The notes beneath the pieces are model-generated. The model did not search any database and was not told the DNA's origin. It saw nothing but the letters and a program-made list of their open reading frames with translations. From Marinobacterium sp. xm-d-530 (GTDB lineage: Bacteria; Pseudomonadota; Gammaproteobacteria; Pseudomonadales; Balneatricaceae): a DNA stretch of 64,000 nt. This document shows, in pieces, positions 1 through 8,804 of the stretch; the first letter of the stretch is position 1; every line of letters starts with the position of its first letter. The stretch is taken from positions 124,001-188,000 of the forward strand of contig NZ_WBYM01000004.1 of NCBI RefSeq assembly GCF_013283365.1, given 5' to 3'. The position numbers and the translations under genes were made by a program.

Positions 1-1
1 G

Positions 2-1201
2 GTCGTGGGCGTCGGCTCTCACCCATCACGCGGTTTAAAACGCGGTGTGGTCGTTAACATCGAATCTACTGTGCAGTCGATCCAGCGAGCGGTTGAAGCG
101 GCTGAGTTGATGGCGGGAGTCAAAATTCACTCAGTCAGTGTGGGCGTCTCTGGTAGCCATATTGCGAGTCAAAACTCACACGGTATTGTTGCTCTGCAGA
201 GTAAAGAGGTGACTCAATCAGACGTAGAGCGTGTCATTGAGGCTGCTCAAGCGGTCGCGATTCCGGCGGATCAGCGCATTCTGCACATCCTTCCGCAAGA
301 GTATTTGATTGATAACCAAGAGGGCATCAAAGAGCCGCTTGGCATGTCCGGTGTGCGTTTGGAAGCTAAGGTTCATCTGATTACCGGTGCGACTAACGCC
401 ATTCAGAATATTGAGAAGTGTGTTCGCCGCTGTGGTCTTGAGATCGATGCCGTAGTTCTTGAGCAGTTGGCATCGGGTTACGCGGTGTTGACTGATGATG
501 AGAAGGATCTGGGTGTCTGCATGGTTGATATCGGCGGTGGTACCACCGATATCGCGATCTTTACTCAAGGTTCAATTCGTCACACAGCTGTGATTCCTGT
601 TGCGGGCGATCAAGTCAGCAATGATATTGCCATGGCATTGCGCACCCCAATGCAGCATGCCGATCAGATCAAAATGAAGTACGCCTGTGCATTGGCGCAG
701 TTAGCGCGTGCTGATGAGACGATCAAAGTTCCAAGCGTCGGTGATCGTCCTGCGCGAGATCTATCACGCCAAGCTCTGGCTGAAGTGGTGGAGCCGCGTT
801 ATGAAGAGCTGTTTACCCTAGTTCAGCAAGAGCTTCGCCGCAGTGGGTTTGAAGATCTAGCGGCAGCCGGCATCGTCCTGACCGGCGGTACTTCGAAGAT
901 GGAAGGCGCGGTTGAGCTCGCTGAAGAGATATTCCACATGCCTGTTCGTTTGGCTAAGCCAACGGGTGTAGGCGGTGTTGATGATCTGTTGAGTAACCCT
1001 ATCTACGCAACGGCGATTGGTCTGTTGCTCTACTCGGCGGATAACGACCTTGATCAGCATGTGGATGCCGAAACAATGACCGATTTTGGTTTGATGCCGG
1101 ACGATATTGCTGAGCATCAGCCCGAGAAAAAACGAGTTAAAAAAGAGCCATCAGAAGGGTGGGTCTCTAAAACAAAATCTTGGTTAAAAGGTAACTTTTA
1201 A
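2..1201 (+). CDS. ftsA: Cell division protein FtsA (5' end cut by window)
   Basis: Actin-like ATPase that tethers FtsZ to the inner membrane and recruits late divisome proteins. The open frame runs in from the window edge; compared with the roughly 420-residue E. coli protein, about the first 35-40 residues are missing. The phosphate-binding signature VDIGGGTTDIA and the second nucleotide motif GIVLTGGTSKMEG are visible, and the protein ends in a basic amphipathic stretch (WVSKTKSWLKGNF) typical of the membrane-targeting helix. It precedes ftsZ by 65 bases, the usual order. The GTG near base 5 is internal, not a true start. Confidence 0.95.
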   Translation, partial: VVGVGSHPSRGLKRGVVVNIESTVQSIQRAVEAAELMAGVKIHSVSVGVSGSHIASQNSHGIVALQSKEVTQSDVERVIEAAQAVAIPADQRILHILPQEYLIDNQEGIKEPLGMSGVRLEAKVHLITGATNAIQNIEKCVRRCGLEIDAVVLEQLASGYAVLTDDEKDLGVCMVDIGGGTTDIAIFTQGSIRHTAVIPVAGDQVSNDIAMALRTPMQHADQIKMKYACALAQLARADETIKVPSVGDRPARDLSRQALAEVVEPRYEELFTLVQQELRRSGFEDLAAAGIVLTGGTSKMEGAVELAEEIFHMPVRLAKPTGVGGVDDLLSNPIYATAIGLLLYSADNDLDQHVDAETMTDFGLMPDDIAEHQPEKKRVKKEPSEGWVSKTKSWLKGNF

Positions 1202-1266
1202 TCAGAGCTTAGTGGGCAGTAACCGGCAAAGATCGGGCCTGCCTTACATAAAACCTGGAGGAAGAT

Positions 1267-2472
1267 ATGTTTGAGTTAGTAGAAGATACAAACGAGAACG
1301 CAGTAATCAAAGTTGTCGGTGTCGGTGGTGGTGGCGGTAACGCAGTCAACCACATGGTCGCGTCGGATGTAGAGGGTGTAGATTTCATCTGTGCCAATAC
1401 CGATGCTCAGGCACTTGGAAAAATGGCCGCTAGTACAGCCCTTCATATCGGTGGTGATATGACGAAAGGCTTGGGTGCTGGCGCTAACCCAGATGTTGGT
1501 CGTCAAGCAGCAGTCTCTGACCGTGAACAGATTGCCGACTCTTTGCGTGGTGCCGACATGGTCTTCATCACTGCAGGCATGGGTGGTGGTACCGGTACGG
1601 GTGCTGCACCGATCGTTGCCGAAGTGGCTAAAGAGATGGGAATTCTTACGGTGGCGGTCGTCACTAAACCCTTCCCATTTGAAGGCAAAAAACGCATGAA
1701 GATCGCGGAAGAGGGTATTCGTGAGCTGCAGGAGCAGGTCGACTCTCTGATTATTATTCCTAACGAGAAACTGCTTCCTGTCCTAGGTAAAAACACCAGC
1801 TTGATCAAAGCCTTTGGTGAAGCCAACGATGTACTTAAGGGCGCCGTTCAAGGCATTGCTGACCTCATTATCCGTCCGGGTATGATCAACGTCGACTTTG
1901 CAGACGTTCGTACGGTGATGTCTGAAATGGGCATGGCCATGATGGGTACTGGTCATTCACGTGGTGATGAGCGTGCAGCAGAAGCGACGGAAGCGGCGAT
2001 TAAGAGTCCACTGCTTGAAGATGTTGATCTGAAAGGCGCAAGTGGCATTTTGGTGAACATCACAGCGGGTATGGACCTTAGCCTGGGTGAGTTCGCTGAA
2101 GTGGGTGAAATTGTTGAAGAGTACGCGTCAGACAATGCGACCATTGTGGTCGGTACCGTTATCGATCCAGATATGAGTGAAGAGCTCAAAGTCACGGTAG
2201 TAGCGACTGGTTTAGCTCAGGCTCAACAGGCGGGTGCCCGTGTTGTAAACAGTGATGTGACAACCGGTGGTCCAACTCAAGTAGAGGTGAAAACGGCGCC
2301 ACCTACGGCCTCTGATTTCAGCCAGCTTGAGTTGCCAACAGTAATCCGTAATCGTCAGGCTCAACAAGCCGAGCAGGCGGTTGAGATGGAAGAGCCAGTA
2401 CAACAGAAAACCGGTACTGATGATATGGAGTTCTTGGATATCCCAGCCTTCCTGCGTCGTCAGGCCGATTAA
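1267..2472 (+). CDS. ftsZ: Cell division GTPase FtsZ
   Basis: Tubulin-like GTPase that polymerises into the Z ring at midcell. The 401-residue product has the GTP-binding G-box GGGTGTG, the T7 synergy loop around NVDFADVRTV, and the conserved C-terminal peptide DIPAFLRRQ that binds FtsA and ZipA, so it is full length. A strong GGAGGA ribosome site lies 4-5 bases before the ATG. The gene ends in a hairpin terminator that overlaps the tail of the opposing tlyA. lpxC, the usual next gene in gammaproteobacteria, is not here. Confidence 0.98.
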   Translation: MFELVEDTNENAVIKVVGVGGGGGNAVNHMVASDVEGVDFICANTDAQALGKMAASTALHIGGDMTKGLGAGANPDVGRQAAVSDREQIADSLRGADMVFITAGMGGGTGTGAAPIVAEVAKEMGILTVAVVTKPFPFEGKKRMKIAEEGIRELQEQVDSLIIIPNEKLLPVLGKNTSLIKAFGEANDVLKGAVQGIADLIIRPGMINVDFADVRTVMSEMGMAMMGTGHSRGDERAAEATEAAIKSPLLEDVDLKGASGILVNITAGMDLSLGEFAEVGEIVEEYASDNATIVVGTVIDPDMSEELKVTVVATGLAQAQQAGARVVNSDVTTGGPTQVEVKTAPPTASDFSQLELPTVIRNRQAQQAEQAVEMEEPVQQKTGTDDMEFLDIPAFLRRQAD

Positions 2473-2496
2473 TTAAGTTTTAAACCGTCCAGGTTT

Positions 2497-2530
2497 CCCG
2501 CTCCCCATTATTGGGTGAGCGGGTCTTTTA
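2497..2530 (+). terminator. ftsZ rho-independent terminator
   Basis: CCCGCTC (2497-2503) pairs with GAGCGGG (2517-2523), and an inner CCCA pairs with TGGG. TCTTTTA follows on the plus strand. The hairpin overlaps the tlyA stop codon and may stop both convergent genes. Confidence 0.7.
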
Positions 2531-3272
2531 CTGCGACGAGCAGAAACTCGTGATTCCCATCACCCCCTTTAATAGGGCTGTCGATGTAGGTCACTACTCT
2601 CATCTCTAACTCGGACATCAGCGTTTTAAAACGCTCCTCCAGCTCTTTATAGAGATCCGTCGATTTGACGATTCCCCCCTTGCCTATGTGCTCCTTTCCT
2701 AACTCAAACTGAGGTTTCACCAGTGTGACTAGGTAGCTCCCTCTGTCCAGTAGTTGGCAAAGTCCCGGCAAAATAAGGGTTTGCGAAATGAATGAGACAT
2801 CCATAACGGCTAGATCAAACTGTCCAGTGGGGCTGTATGCTTTTAGCTCAGGCTTGAGTTCACGCGCGTTATAGCCTTCAAGGCAGGTCACCTTTGGGTT
2901 GGATCTCAGCTTCTGTGCCAGCTGGTCATGTCCCACTTCAATACCTAGTACAGAGGCGGCACCCTGTTGAACGAGGTAATCGGTAAAGCCACCGGTTGAT
3001 TGTCCAACATCGATGGCATGAACATCGTTAAGATCAATTTGGCAGATCTCAACGGCGCCTTTCAGTTTCAGTGCACCACGCGAAACGTACTGGTCGACTT
3101 CAGACAGAGTCACCTGAAACTCAGTCGACTCGGGAAGCTTGATGCCGGGTTTGCTTAAGATGCGCCAGGCTTTATCAAGGTAGCTAACGCGCCCCTCTTT
3201 AATGGTACGTTGTGCTTGCGTGCGACTATCACACAGACCTTTATCCAGCAGTAGTTGATCAGCGCGTTTCAT
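2508..3272 (-). CDS. tlyA: TlyA-family rRNA 2'-O-methyltransferase
   Basis: An N-terminal S4 RNA-binding domain (about residues 1-60) is followed by an FtsJ/RrmJ-type SAM methyltransferase with SAM loop DVGQSTGGFTD and the later motif LVKPQFE. TlyA enzymes methylate ribosomal RNA cytidines, and older literature calls them hemolysins. The open frame begins at a TTG 12 bases upstream, but ATG at 3272 has a GGGAG site just before it and starts MKRADQ like relatives, giving 254 residues. It is divergent from ridA and convergent with ftsZ. Confidence 0.85.
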   Translation of the reverse strand: MKRADQLLLDKGLCDSRTQAQRTIKEGRVSYLDKAWRILSKPGIKLPESTEFQVTLSEVDQYVSRGALKLKGAVEICQIDLNDVHAIDVGQSTGGFTDYLVQQGAASVLGIEVGHDQLAQKLRSNPKVTCLEGYNARELKPELKAYSPTGQFDLAVMDVSFISQTLILPGLCQLLDRGSYLVTLVKPQFELGKEHIGKGGIVKSTDLYKELEERFKTLMSELEMRVVTYIDSPIKGGDGNHEFLLVAVKDPLTQ

Positions 3273-3318
3273 CTTGGCTCCCAAATTAGTTGGCTAATAG
3301 TAAACAAAGTTCTACTAC

Positions 3319-3346
3319 TTGTCAGAACCAGGATCTCTGCGATAAT
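3319..3346 (+). promoter_or_regulatory. Sigma-70-like promoter for ridA-alr
   Basis: TTGTCA (3319-3324), 16-base spacer, GATAAT (3341-3346), lying about 35 bases before the ridA ATG. Judged by eye from consensus only. Confidence 0.5.
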
Positions 3347-3381
3347 GGCCTGAGTTTAATATTCTTGATCAGGAGCGCTTC

Positions 3382-3771
3382 ATGTCTAATCGCAGCACCA
3401 TCTCTACACCCAATGCACCGGCTGCCATTGGTACCTATTCACAAGCTGTCAAAGTGGGTAACACGGTCTACATCTCAGGTCAGATTCCTTTGATTCCAGA
3501 ATCGATGGAGCTGGTGACTGAAAGCTTCGAAGCGCAGGCCGTTCAGGTGTTTGAAAATTTAAAAGCGATTGCTGAAGCGGCAGGTGGCTCGCTCAACGAA
3601 GCAGTGAAATTGACTATTCTTTTGAGTGATATGTCGCACTTTGCCAAGGTCAATGAGGTGATGGCGCGTTACTTCGACGAGCCCTATCCAGCGCGTGCTG
3701 CGTTTGCTGTGAAAGAGTTGCCTAAGTCAGTCGATATCGAGATCGATGCCATCATGGTGACAGCCGACTAA
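3382..3771 (+). CDS. ridA: RidA family enamine/imine deaminase
   Basis: The 129-residue RidA/YjgF/UK114 protein is the usual family length. RidA hydrolyses reactive 2-aminoacrylate and related imines released by PLP-dependent dehydratases. Family features seen are [22 protein letters not shown] near the N terminus and the arginine in YPARAAFAV near residue 107, which binds substrate carboxylate. A GGAGCG ribosome site precedes the ATG. Its stop codon lies 2 bases before the alr start, so the two are surely co-transcribed. Confidence 0.9.
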   Translation: MSNRSTISTPNAPAAIGTYSQAVKVGNTVYISGQIPLIPESMELVTESFEAQAVQVFENLKAIAEAAGGSLNEAVKLTILLSDMSHFAKVNEVMARYFDEPYPARAAFAVKELPKSVDIEIDAIMVTAD

Positions 3772-3773
3772 TC

Positions 3774-4841
3774 ATGCCTCGTCCTCTTGTTGCTGAGATC
3801 GATTTAGCTGCCCTCAAACATAATTTGGCACTGGCCAAGCAGCAAAATCTGCAGGCCAAAACTCTGGCCGTGGTTAAAGCGAATGCTTATGGTCATGGCG
3901 CTGTTAAGGTGGCGCTAGCCTTAGAGTCTGATGCCGATGCCTTTGGTGTTGCCTCTATCGAGGAAGCGCTAGAGCTGCGTGAGGGTGGCCTTAAAGCGCC
4001 TGTTCTGCTGCTTGAAGGTTGCTTTTCAGAGGAGGAGTTAGCCTCTTGTGAGCGTCAAAACTTTTGGGTGGTCTGTCACAGTGACTATCAAATTGAGTGG
4101 CTAATTCGCTATCTGTCGACGACCGATTGGCGACCACAGATCTGGTTAAAAGTGGACTCTGGTATGCATCGCCTCGGTTTTGATGCAGATGCCGTAGCGG
4201 GTGTAATGGAGCAGTTCTCCTCTATAGAGGGACTGCCTATACCGGTTATGATGAGTCACTTTGCCTGCGCCGATCAGCCTGCCCATCCTCGTAATGAGGT
4301 TGCACAGTCGCGGTTTAATCCAGTCAAAACTAACCTCAGTAGTTTTGCTAACTCTGCCGGAATTTTTACCCAAGCAACGCCTTCTGATAGTTGGCAGAGG
4401 CTAGGCATTGGGCTTTATGGTGGAACGCCGAGTGAGCTGGGTTTGCAAGGTTTGCAGCCTGCTATGACGCTGAAAACAGCCATTATTGCGTTGCGCGATA
4501 TTTTACCGGGTGAGTCGGTGGGTTACGGTGCAACCTATACCGCGGAATCACCTCGTAAAATTGCGACGATCGCCATTGGGTATGCCGATGGCTATCCGCG
4601 CCAAGCGAAGCAAGGTACACCTGTGTTGGTTAATGGTGTTGAAGCACCGATCGTCGGTCGTGTCTCAATGGATATGATTACCGTTGATGTGACCGATTTG
4701 CCGTCAGTGTCGGTAGGTGATGAGGTGATCATGTTCAATGAACAGTTACTTGCGGATAGGGTCGCTAAATGCTGCGATACCATCGACTACACGCTGTTTG
4801 CGGGGCTAACAGCGCGTGTTCCTAGGCGGTATTCTGAGTGA
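3774..4841 (+). CDS. alr: Alanine racemase
   Basis: PLP enzyme making D-alanine for peptidoglycan. The PLP lysine is K35 in VVKANAYGHG. The downstream GYGATYTA segment carries the second catalytic base (tyrosine), and GYADGYPR and GRVSMDMITVDV are further family blocks. At 355 residues it is full length. It is translationally close-coupled to ridA upstream. It ends before a REP-like palindrome that separates it from the convergent DUF2058 gene. It could be the biosynthetic (alr) or catabolic (dadX) type; no dadA is next to it, so alr is preferred. Confidence 0.93.
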   Translation: MPRPLVAEIDLAALKHNLALAKQQNLQAKTLAVVKANAYGHGAVKVALALESDADAFGVASIEEALELREGGLKAPVLLLEGCFSEEELASCERQNFWVVCHSDYQIEWLIRYLSTTDWRPQIWLKVDSGMHRLGFDADAVAGVMEQFSSIEGLPIPVMMSHFACADQPAHPRNEVAQSRFNPVKTNLSSFANSAGIFTQATPSDSWQRLGIGLYGGTPSELGLQGLQPAMTLKTAIIALRDILPGESVGYGATYTAESPRKIATIAIGYADGYPRQAKQGTPVLVNGVEAPIVGRVSMDMITVDVTDLPSVSVGDEVIMFNEQLLADRVAKCCDTIDYTLFAGLTARVPRRYSE

Positions 4842-4865
4842 GTCTCTGGAAAACGCTGTCAGAGC

Positions 4866-4943
4866 GGGTGACAGGCTGAAGGCCAGTCACCATGACTCCG
4901 TAATACGTTACGTGCACCGGTGACTGGCTTTAGCCTGTCATCC
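4866..4943. repeat. REP-like palindrome, family 1, copy A
   Basis: Two arms of about 25 bases (4866-4891 and 4919-4943) form a near-perfect inverted repeat with a 27-base centre. The arm core at 4869-4889 is identical over 21 bases to 53696-53716. It lies between the convergent genes alr and the DUF2058 gene, where it could act as a two-way transcription stop. Confidence 0.75.
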
Positions 4944-4964
4944 GCCTTCTATTTACGCTCCAAC

Positions 4965-5507
4965 CTACCACATCAAATCATCAGGAATCGCGTAATCCGC
5001 ATAAGGATCATCCTCATCACTCACCTGTTGATCGCTAGACAGAGGAATGATTCGTTCAGGACGACGCTGTTCTATTCGTTCTGCCACAACGGCCGGTACT
5101 AAAGCATAACCTTCACCGAGTTTAGCGACCCGTATCTGGGCGCGAGTAAGCGGCTGAAACATCGATTCATCGATGTAGATGTGCTTGATGGTCTTGCCAT
5201 CAGCGAACTGGTAACGAGTCTCTGCGCGCTCTGATATCGTAATTTGATGATGTTCAATCAGCTGCTTCACTTGAGCATCGATCGCTCTCTCGGCCTGTTC
5301 GGCATCACGTGCCTCATTCAAGGCGCGATCTTGTGCCGCTTTCTGCTCGCGTTTGGCTTGGATATCCGCTTGCTGTTTGGCTTTTTCTGCAGCGACCTCA
5401 TCAGGAGACTGCTTTTTCTTTTTGCGCTTCTCAATCGTCGCCTTTTTTGCCTGTTGTTTGTTAGCAAGGCCCGCTTTTAACAATTGGTCTTGAAGTGATC
5501 CCGCCAT
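4965..5507 (-). CDS. DUF2058 family (YaiL-like) protein
   Basis: The 180-residue protein starts MAGSLQDQLLKAGL like E. coli YaiL, followed by a highly charged lysine/glutamate/glutamine helix (about residues 15-75) and a conserved C-terminal domain. The family is sometimes labelled nucleoprotein/polynucleotide-associated, but its function is not established. The frame could start 15 bases further up; the ATG at 5507 is chosen because it matches family starts and follows AGGTG. The product looks soluble with no signal peptide. Confidence 0.8.
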   Translation of the reverse strand: MAGSLQDQLLKAGLANKQQAKKATIEKRKKKKQSPDEVAAEKAKQQADIQAKREQKAAQDRALNEARDAEQAERAIDAQVKQLIEHHQITISERAETRYQFADGKTIKHIYIDESMFQPLTRAQIRVAKLGEGYALVPAVVAERIEQRRPERIIPLSSDQQVSDEDDPYADYAIPDDLMW

Positions 5508-5571
5508 GACACCTGTTTCCATAAGTTCTAGAATGCGCGGAGTTTAACATAGCTTTTTCATTGAGGTATTT

Positions 5572-6186
5572 GTGAATTTAGTTGAGTGGTTAACCCTATT
5601 AGCGGTCTGTACTTTGGGGGCAGTTTCACCCGGTCCCAGCCTTTTGGTTGTTGTAAACCAGGCGTTAAATGGATCCCGTGTTCATGGTCTATTAACTGCA
5701 ATCTCGCACGGTTTAATGGTCGGTGGTTGGGCTCTATTGACGGTCGTAGGGTTAAGTCAGCTGCTGGCTCGTTTGCCTTGGATAGAGGTGGGTTTAACCG
5801 TCATCGCCGCCCTTTATCTACTGAACATGGCACGCGGCGCTTGGCAGGGTGGATCGATGAAGATTGCGCCTGAAGAGCGCGCGCGAACCAGTTATTGGCA
5901 GGCGATTCGTGATGGGGCCGTTATTGCGACCTTCAATCCTAAGTTGATGCTCTTTTTTATTGCGATTTTTGCCCCTTTTGTCGGCTCTGAATCAACCTTT
6001 GAAACGCAGACGCTGCTGGTCGTAACGCCCTGGGTTACTGATACCCTCTGGTACATCATCGTTTCGCTACTGCTAAGTACACGCAAAAGCTTGGCGCTAC
6101 TGGAAAAGCACGAGCAGCGAATCAATCGAGGCATGGCGGTGGCATTGACGCTTCTGGCGGGTGTGATGCTGTCAGGTCTGCTTTAA
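5572..6186 (+). CDS. LysE/RhtB family amino-acid exporter
   Basis: The 204-residue inner-membrane protein has about six hydrophobic segments and the family motif GAVSPGPSLLVV in the first helix. Later blocks FNPKLMLFFIAIFAPF and the C-terminal hydrophobic helix also fit LysE/RhtB transporters, which export amino acids or homoserine lactones. The substrate cannot be told from sequence. It starts with GTG, preceded by GAGG (5563-5566). Confidence 0.85.
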   Translation: MNLVEWLTLLAVCTLGAVSPGPSLLVVVNQALNGSRVHGLLTAISHGLMVGGWALLTVVGLSQLLARLPWIEVGLTVIAALYLLNMARGAWQGGSMKIAPEERARTSYWQAIRDGAVIATFNPKLMLFFIAIFAPFVGSESTFETQTLLVVTPWVTDTLWYIIVSLLLSTRKSLALLEKHEQRINRGMAVALTLLAGVMLSGLL

Positions 6187-6192
6187 CTTCAT

Positions 6193-6221
6193 TTGCAATA
6201 GCCTAGCGGGGTGCTTATACT
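6193..6221 (+). promoter_or_regulatory. Promoter of 4.5S RNA gene
   Basis: TTGCAA (6193-6198), 17-base spacer, TATACT (6216-6221), followed by a GC-rich TCGCGC discriminator as in stringently controlled stable-RNA promoters. The predicted start near 6228 leaves a leader of about 22 bases before mature 4.5S RNA, in line with RNase P processing of the E. coli precursor. Confidence 0.65.
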
Positions 6222-6249
6222 TCGCGCTCCTCATTCGAGGTGTTTTTGT

Positions 6250-6359
6250 GGTGGCTCCATTGGTCCTCCCGCAATGATAAACCGTGAACCTGGTCAGGCC
6301 CGGAAGGGAGCAGCCACAGCGGTCGACTCATGTGCCGGGATGTGGCTGGTGGGGCCATC
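6250..6359 (+). ncRNA. ffs: Signal recognition particle 4.5S RNA
   Basis: The apical domain is unmistakable: GGTCAGGCCCGGAAGGGAGC (about 6292-6311) carries the GGAA tetraloop and the symmetric loop bound by Ffh, and GTGCCGGGATG returns on the 3' side. The 5' GGTGGCTCC pairs with 3' GGGGCCATC to close a rod of about 110 nucleotides, the gammaproteobacterial size. It lies just upstream of dnaX, as in many Pseudomonas-related genomes. The exact ends are inferred from pairing. Confidence 0.95.
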
Positions 6360-6452
6360 TCCATTTCTGGTAAAAATTCCCGCTGTTTGACTCTCCCTCA
6401 CCAACGATAAATGTTAGTATCGGGTTAAAATTTTCCGACCACTGAGGATAGG

Positions 6453-8465
6453 ATGAGTTATCAGGTTTTAGCCCGTAAATGGCGTCCCCGTCGTTTCGTT
6501 GAAACGGTAGGGCAGGAGCACGTTCTAAAAGCGCTTGTGAATGCGCTCGACGAGAACCGGTTGCACCACGCCTATCTGTTTACCGGCACGCGAGGTGTGG
6601 GTAAAACCTCCATTGCACGTCTGTTTGCTAAAGCGCTGAACTGCCAAGAGGGCGTCAGCTCGGAGCCATGTGGTCGTTGTAGCTCCTGTATCGAAATTGC
6701 TGAAGGTCGATTTGTTGATCTTATCGAGGTCGATGCGGCTTCACGTACCAAAGTGGAAGATACCCGTGAGCTGTTAGAGAACGTGCAATACGCACCAACT
6801 CAAGGTCGCTACAAAGTCTACCTAATAGACGAGGTACACATGTTGTCGACCTCGTCATTCAATGCCTTGTTGAAGACGTTGGAAGAGCCACCACCGCACG
6901 TTAAATTCCTACTGGCGACAACCGATCCACAGAAACTGCCAGTGACCATTTTGAGTCGTTGTCTTCAGTTCAACCTGAAGAACATGGCGCCAGAGAAGAT
7001 CGTCTCTCACCTTCAGTTTGTACTGGGCGAAGAGTCCATCCCCTTTGATGACGCTTCACTCTGGCTGATTGCGCGTTCTGCGGATGGGTCTATGCGTGAT
7101 GCGCTGTCGTTGACCGATCAGGCCATTGCGTTTGGCTCTGGTGCGCTGCGTGAAGGTGATGTGCGTGCTATGTTGGGTACCATTGATCATCGCTTGGTGT
7201 TTGATCTACTGGATGCGATTGTGGCCGGTGACGGTAAAGCAACGATCGATCGAGTAGCAGCCATGGCTGAGTTTTCGCCCGATTTTGCTGGTGTATTAGC
7301 TGAGATGATCTCGATTCTGCATCGAGTAGCCTTGGCTCAAGTGGTGCCTGCTGCGATCGATAATAGCTTAGGGGATCAGGCTCAGATTCAAGCGCTTGCT
7401 GGCAAGGTGCGTGCAGAAGAGATACAGCTCTACTACCAAATCGCATTAACAGGCCGTCGTGATCTGCCGATGTCACCGAACCCTCGTGAAGCATTAGAGA
7501 TGTGCTTGTTACGTATGTTGGCCTTCCGTCCTGTCGATCAGCGTCCTATCGATGCGCCACCCGTTAAGCCGTCTGAGATCTCTAGGCCTGTTGAAAATGA
7601 GCCTGCTGTCAGTGAGCCGGAACCACAGCCAGCGATCGAAACGCCAGTTGTTGAAAAGCCGCTAGAGACTCAAGCGACGCTAGCGCAGCCAGAGTCTGCT
7701 CCAGTGAATGATCCCCCGCCATGGGAGGATATTCCCGCTGAGGCCTATGCAGATCAGGAGCCAACGGCAAAAAAGTTTGAAGCGGACTCGATGGAGGCCG
7801 TATCGGCTCCGTTGGAGTCCGCTAGGGTTGAGCCATCTGAACCATTTAAGCCAGCTGAGCCCATGGATAAACTCATGGATGAGCCGGCTATTGACCCTGT
7901 TGAATCTAACGACAGTGCGATTGATCTGTTTGGCGAAGAGACGCCACTAGCCACTTACGATAAGCCGGATGAGCAACCAGTAGTTGAAGAGGTTAAGCCA
8001 GTAGAGGCAGTTGAGCCGGTTGAGCAGAAAGAACAGGCTAAAAAAACGCTAGAAAAATCAATTACGCTCTCCAATTTTGCGCTTGAAGATTGGGTGCATT
8101 TGATTGCCCAACTGGATCTAACCGGTATGACCGAGAGCTTGGCTAAGGCGATGTCCCTTGAGACACTTCAGGGGAACCGTATGGTGTTGCACTATACGGC
8201 TGAGCAGGAAGCGCTCTTCAATGATCAGCACAAACAACGTATTGCTGATGCGATTACCGCCTTTTTCCAAGAGCCGATGTCGGTTGATTTTCAGCTGGCT
8301 GAACAGACTCGTGAAACGCCGGTGAACTACCGTATTCGCCGTGCTGAAGAGCGACGCATAGCGGCGGTAAGGCATTTGAAACAAGATCCCAATGTGGAAC
8401 GATTAATTGAGATGTTCGATGGACAGTTAGATGAACTCTCCGTTGAGCCTTTAGAGATAGAGTGA
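6453..8465 (+). CDS. dnaX: DNA polymerase III tau subunit (and gamma by frameshift)
   Basis: Clamp-loader ATPase and replisome organiser, 670 residues. Visible parts are Walker A GTRGVGKT (45-52), zinc cysteines C64, C73, C76 and C79, Walker [11 protein letters not shown], and the sensor region [18 protein letters not shown] long acidic proline-rich linker (about 370-540) leads to the C-terminal tau-specific domains that bind DnaB and the polymerase. A complete -1 frameshift cassette at 7756-7823 predicts a 442-residue gamma form. ybaB and recR follow closely, the standard cluster. Confidence 0.97.
   Translation: MSYQVLARKWRPRRFVETVGQEHVLKALVNALDENRLHHAYLFTGTRGVGKTSIARLFAKALNCQEGVSSEPCGRCSSCIEIAEGRFVDLIEVDAASRTKVEDTRELLENVQYAPTQGRYKVYLIDEVHMLSTSSFNALLKTLEEPPPHVKFLLATTDPQKLPVTILSRCLQFNLKNMAPEKIVSHLQFVLGEESIPFDDASLWLIARSADGSMRDALSLTDQAIAFGSGALREGDVRAMLGTIDHRLVFDLLDAIVAGDGKATIDRVAAMAEFSPDFAGVLAEMISILHRVALAQVVPAAIDNSLGDQAQIQALAGKVRAEEIQLYYQIALTGRRDLPMSPNPREALEMCLLRMLAFRPVDQRPIDAPPVKPSEISRPVENEPAVSEPEPQPAIETPVVEKPLETQATLAQPESAPVNDPPPWEDIPAEAYADQEPTAKKFEADSMEAVSAPLESARVEPSEPFKPAEPMDKLMDEPAIDPVESNDSAIDLFGEETPLATYDKPDEQPVVEEVKPVEAVEPVEQKEQAKKTLEKSITLSNFALEDWVHLIAQLDLTGMTESLAKAMSLETLQGNRMVLHYTAEQEALFNDQHKQRIADAITAFFQEPMSVDFQLAEQTRETPVNYRIRRAEERRIAAVRHLKQDPNVERLIEMFDGQLDELSVEPLEIE
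7756..7823 (+). promoter_or_regulatory. Programmed -1 ribosomal frameshift cassette in dnaX
   Basis: Three elements are in the correct order and phase. An internal Shine-Dalgarno-like AGGAG lies at 7756-7760. Slippery A AAA AAG lies at 7769-7775 (frame GCA AAA AAG). A hairpin starting 5 bases later has a perfect 9-bp stem (7781-7789 with 7815-7823) and an inner GGAG/CTCC helix. After a -1 slip the ribosome reads GTT then TGA (7778-7780), ending gamma after 442 residues. E. coli dnaX uses the same heptamer and layout, with gamma of 431 residues. Confidence 0.9.
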
Positions 8466-8475
8466 GGTCATAGTT

Positions 8476-8802
8476 ATGATGAAAGGTGGAATGGGCAACC
8501 TAATGAAGCAGGCCCAAAAGATGCAAGAGGACATGCAGAAAGCGCAAGAGGAGATCGCTCGCGCTGAAGTGACGGGTGAAGCGGGTGCAGGTCTTGTCAG
8601 CATCGTTATGAACGGTCGTCACGACGTAAAACGTGTCAGCATCGATGACTCTTTGATGGAAGAGGATAAAGAGATTCTAGAAGATCTTATCGCTGCAGCG
8701 GTTAATGATGCGGTGCGTAAGGTTGAAACCACCAGCCAAGAGCAGATGTCGAAAATCACCCAAGGTATGGGTATGCCACCTGGCTTTAAGATGCCGTTTT
8801 AA
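8476..8802 (+). CDS. ybaB: YbaB/EbfC nucleoid-associated protein
   Basis: Small DNA-binding protein of 108 residues that forms homodimers and coats DNA. It has the family's helical N terminus ([20 protein letters not shown]), a central beta sheet with [17 protein letters not shown], and a glycine/methionine-rich tail. It lies between dnaX and recR with gaps of 10 and 2 bases, the classic dnaX-ybaB-recR operon. There are two adjacent ATGs; either could be used. Confidence 0.93.
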   Translation: MMKGGMGNLMKQAQKMQEDMQKAQEEIARAEVTGEAGAGLVSIVMNGRHDVKRVSIDDSLMEEDKEILEDLIAAAVNDAVRKVETTSQEQMSKITQGMGMPPGFKMPF

Positions 8803-8804
8803 TT

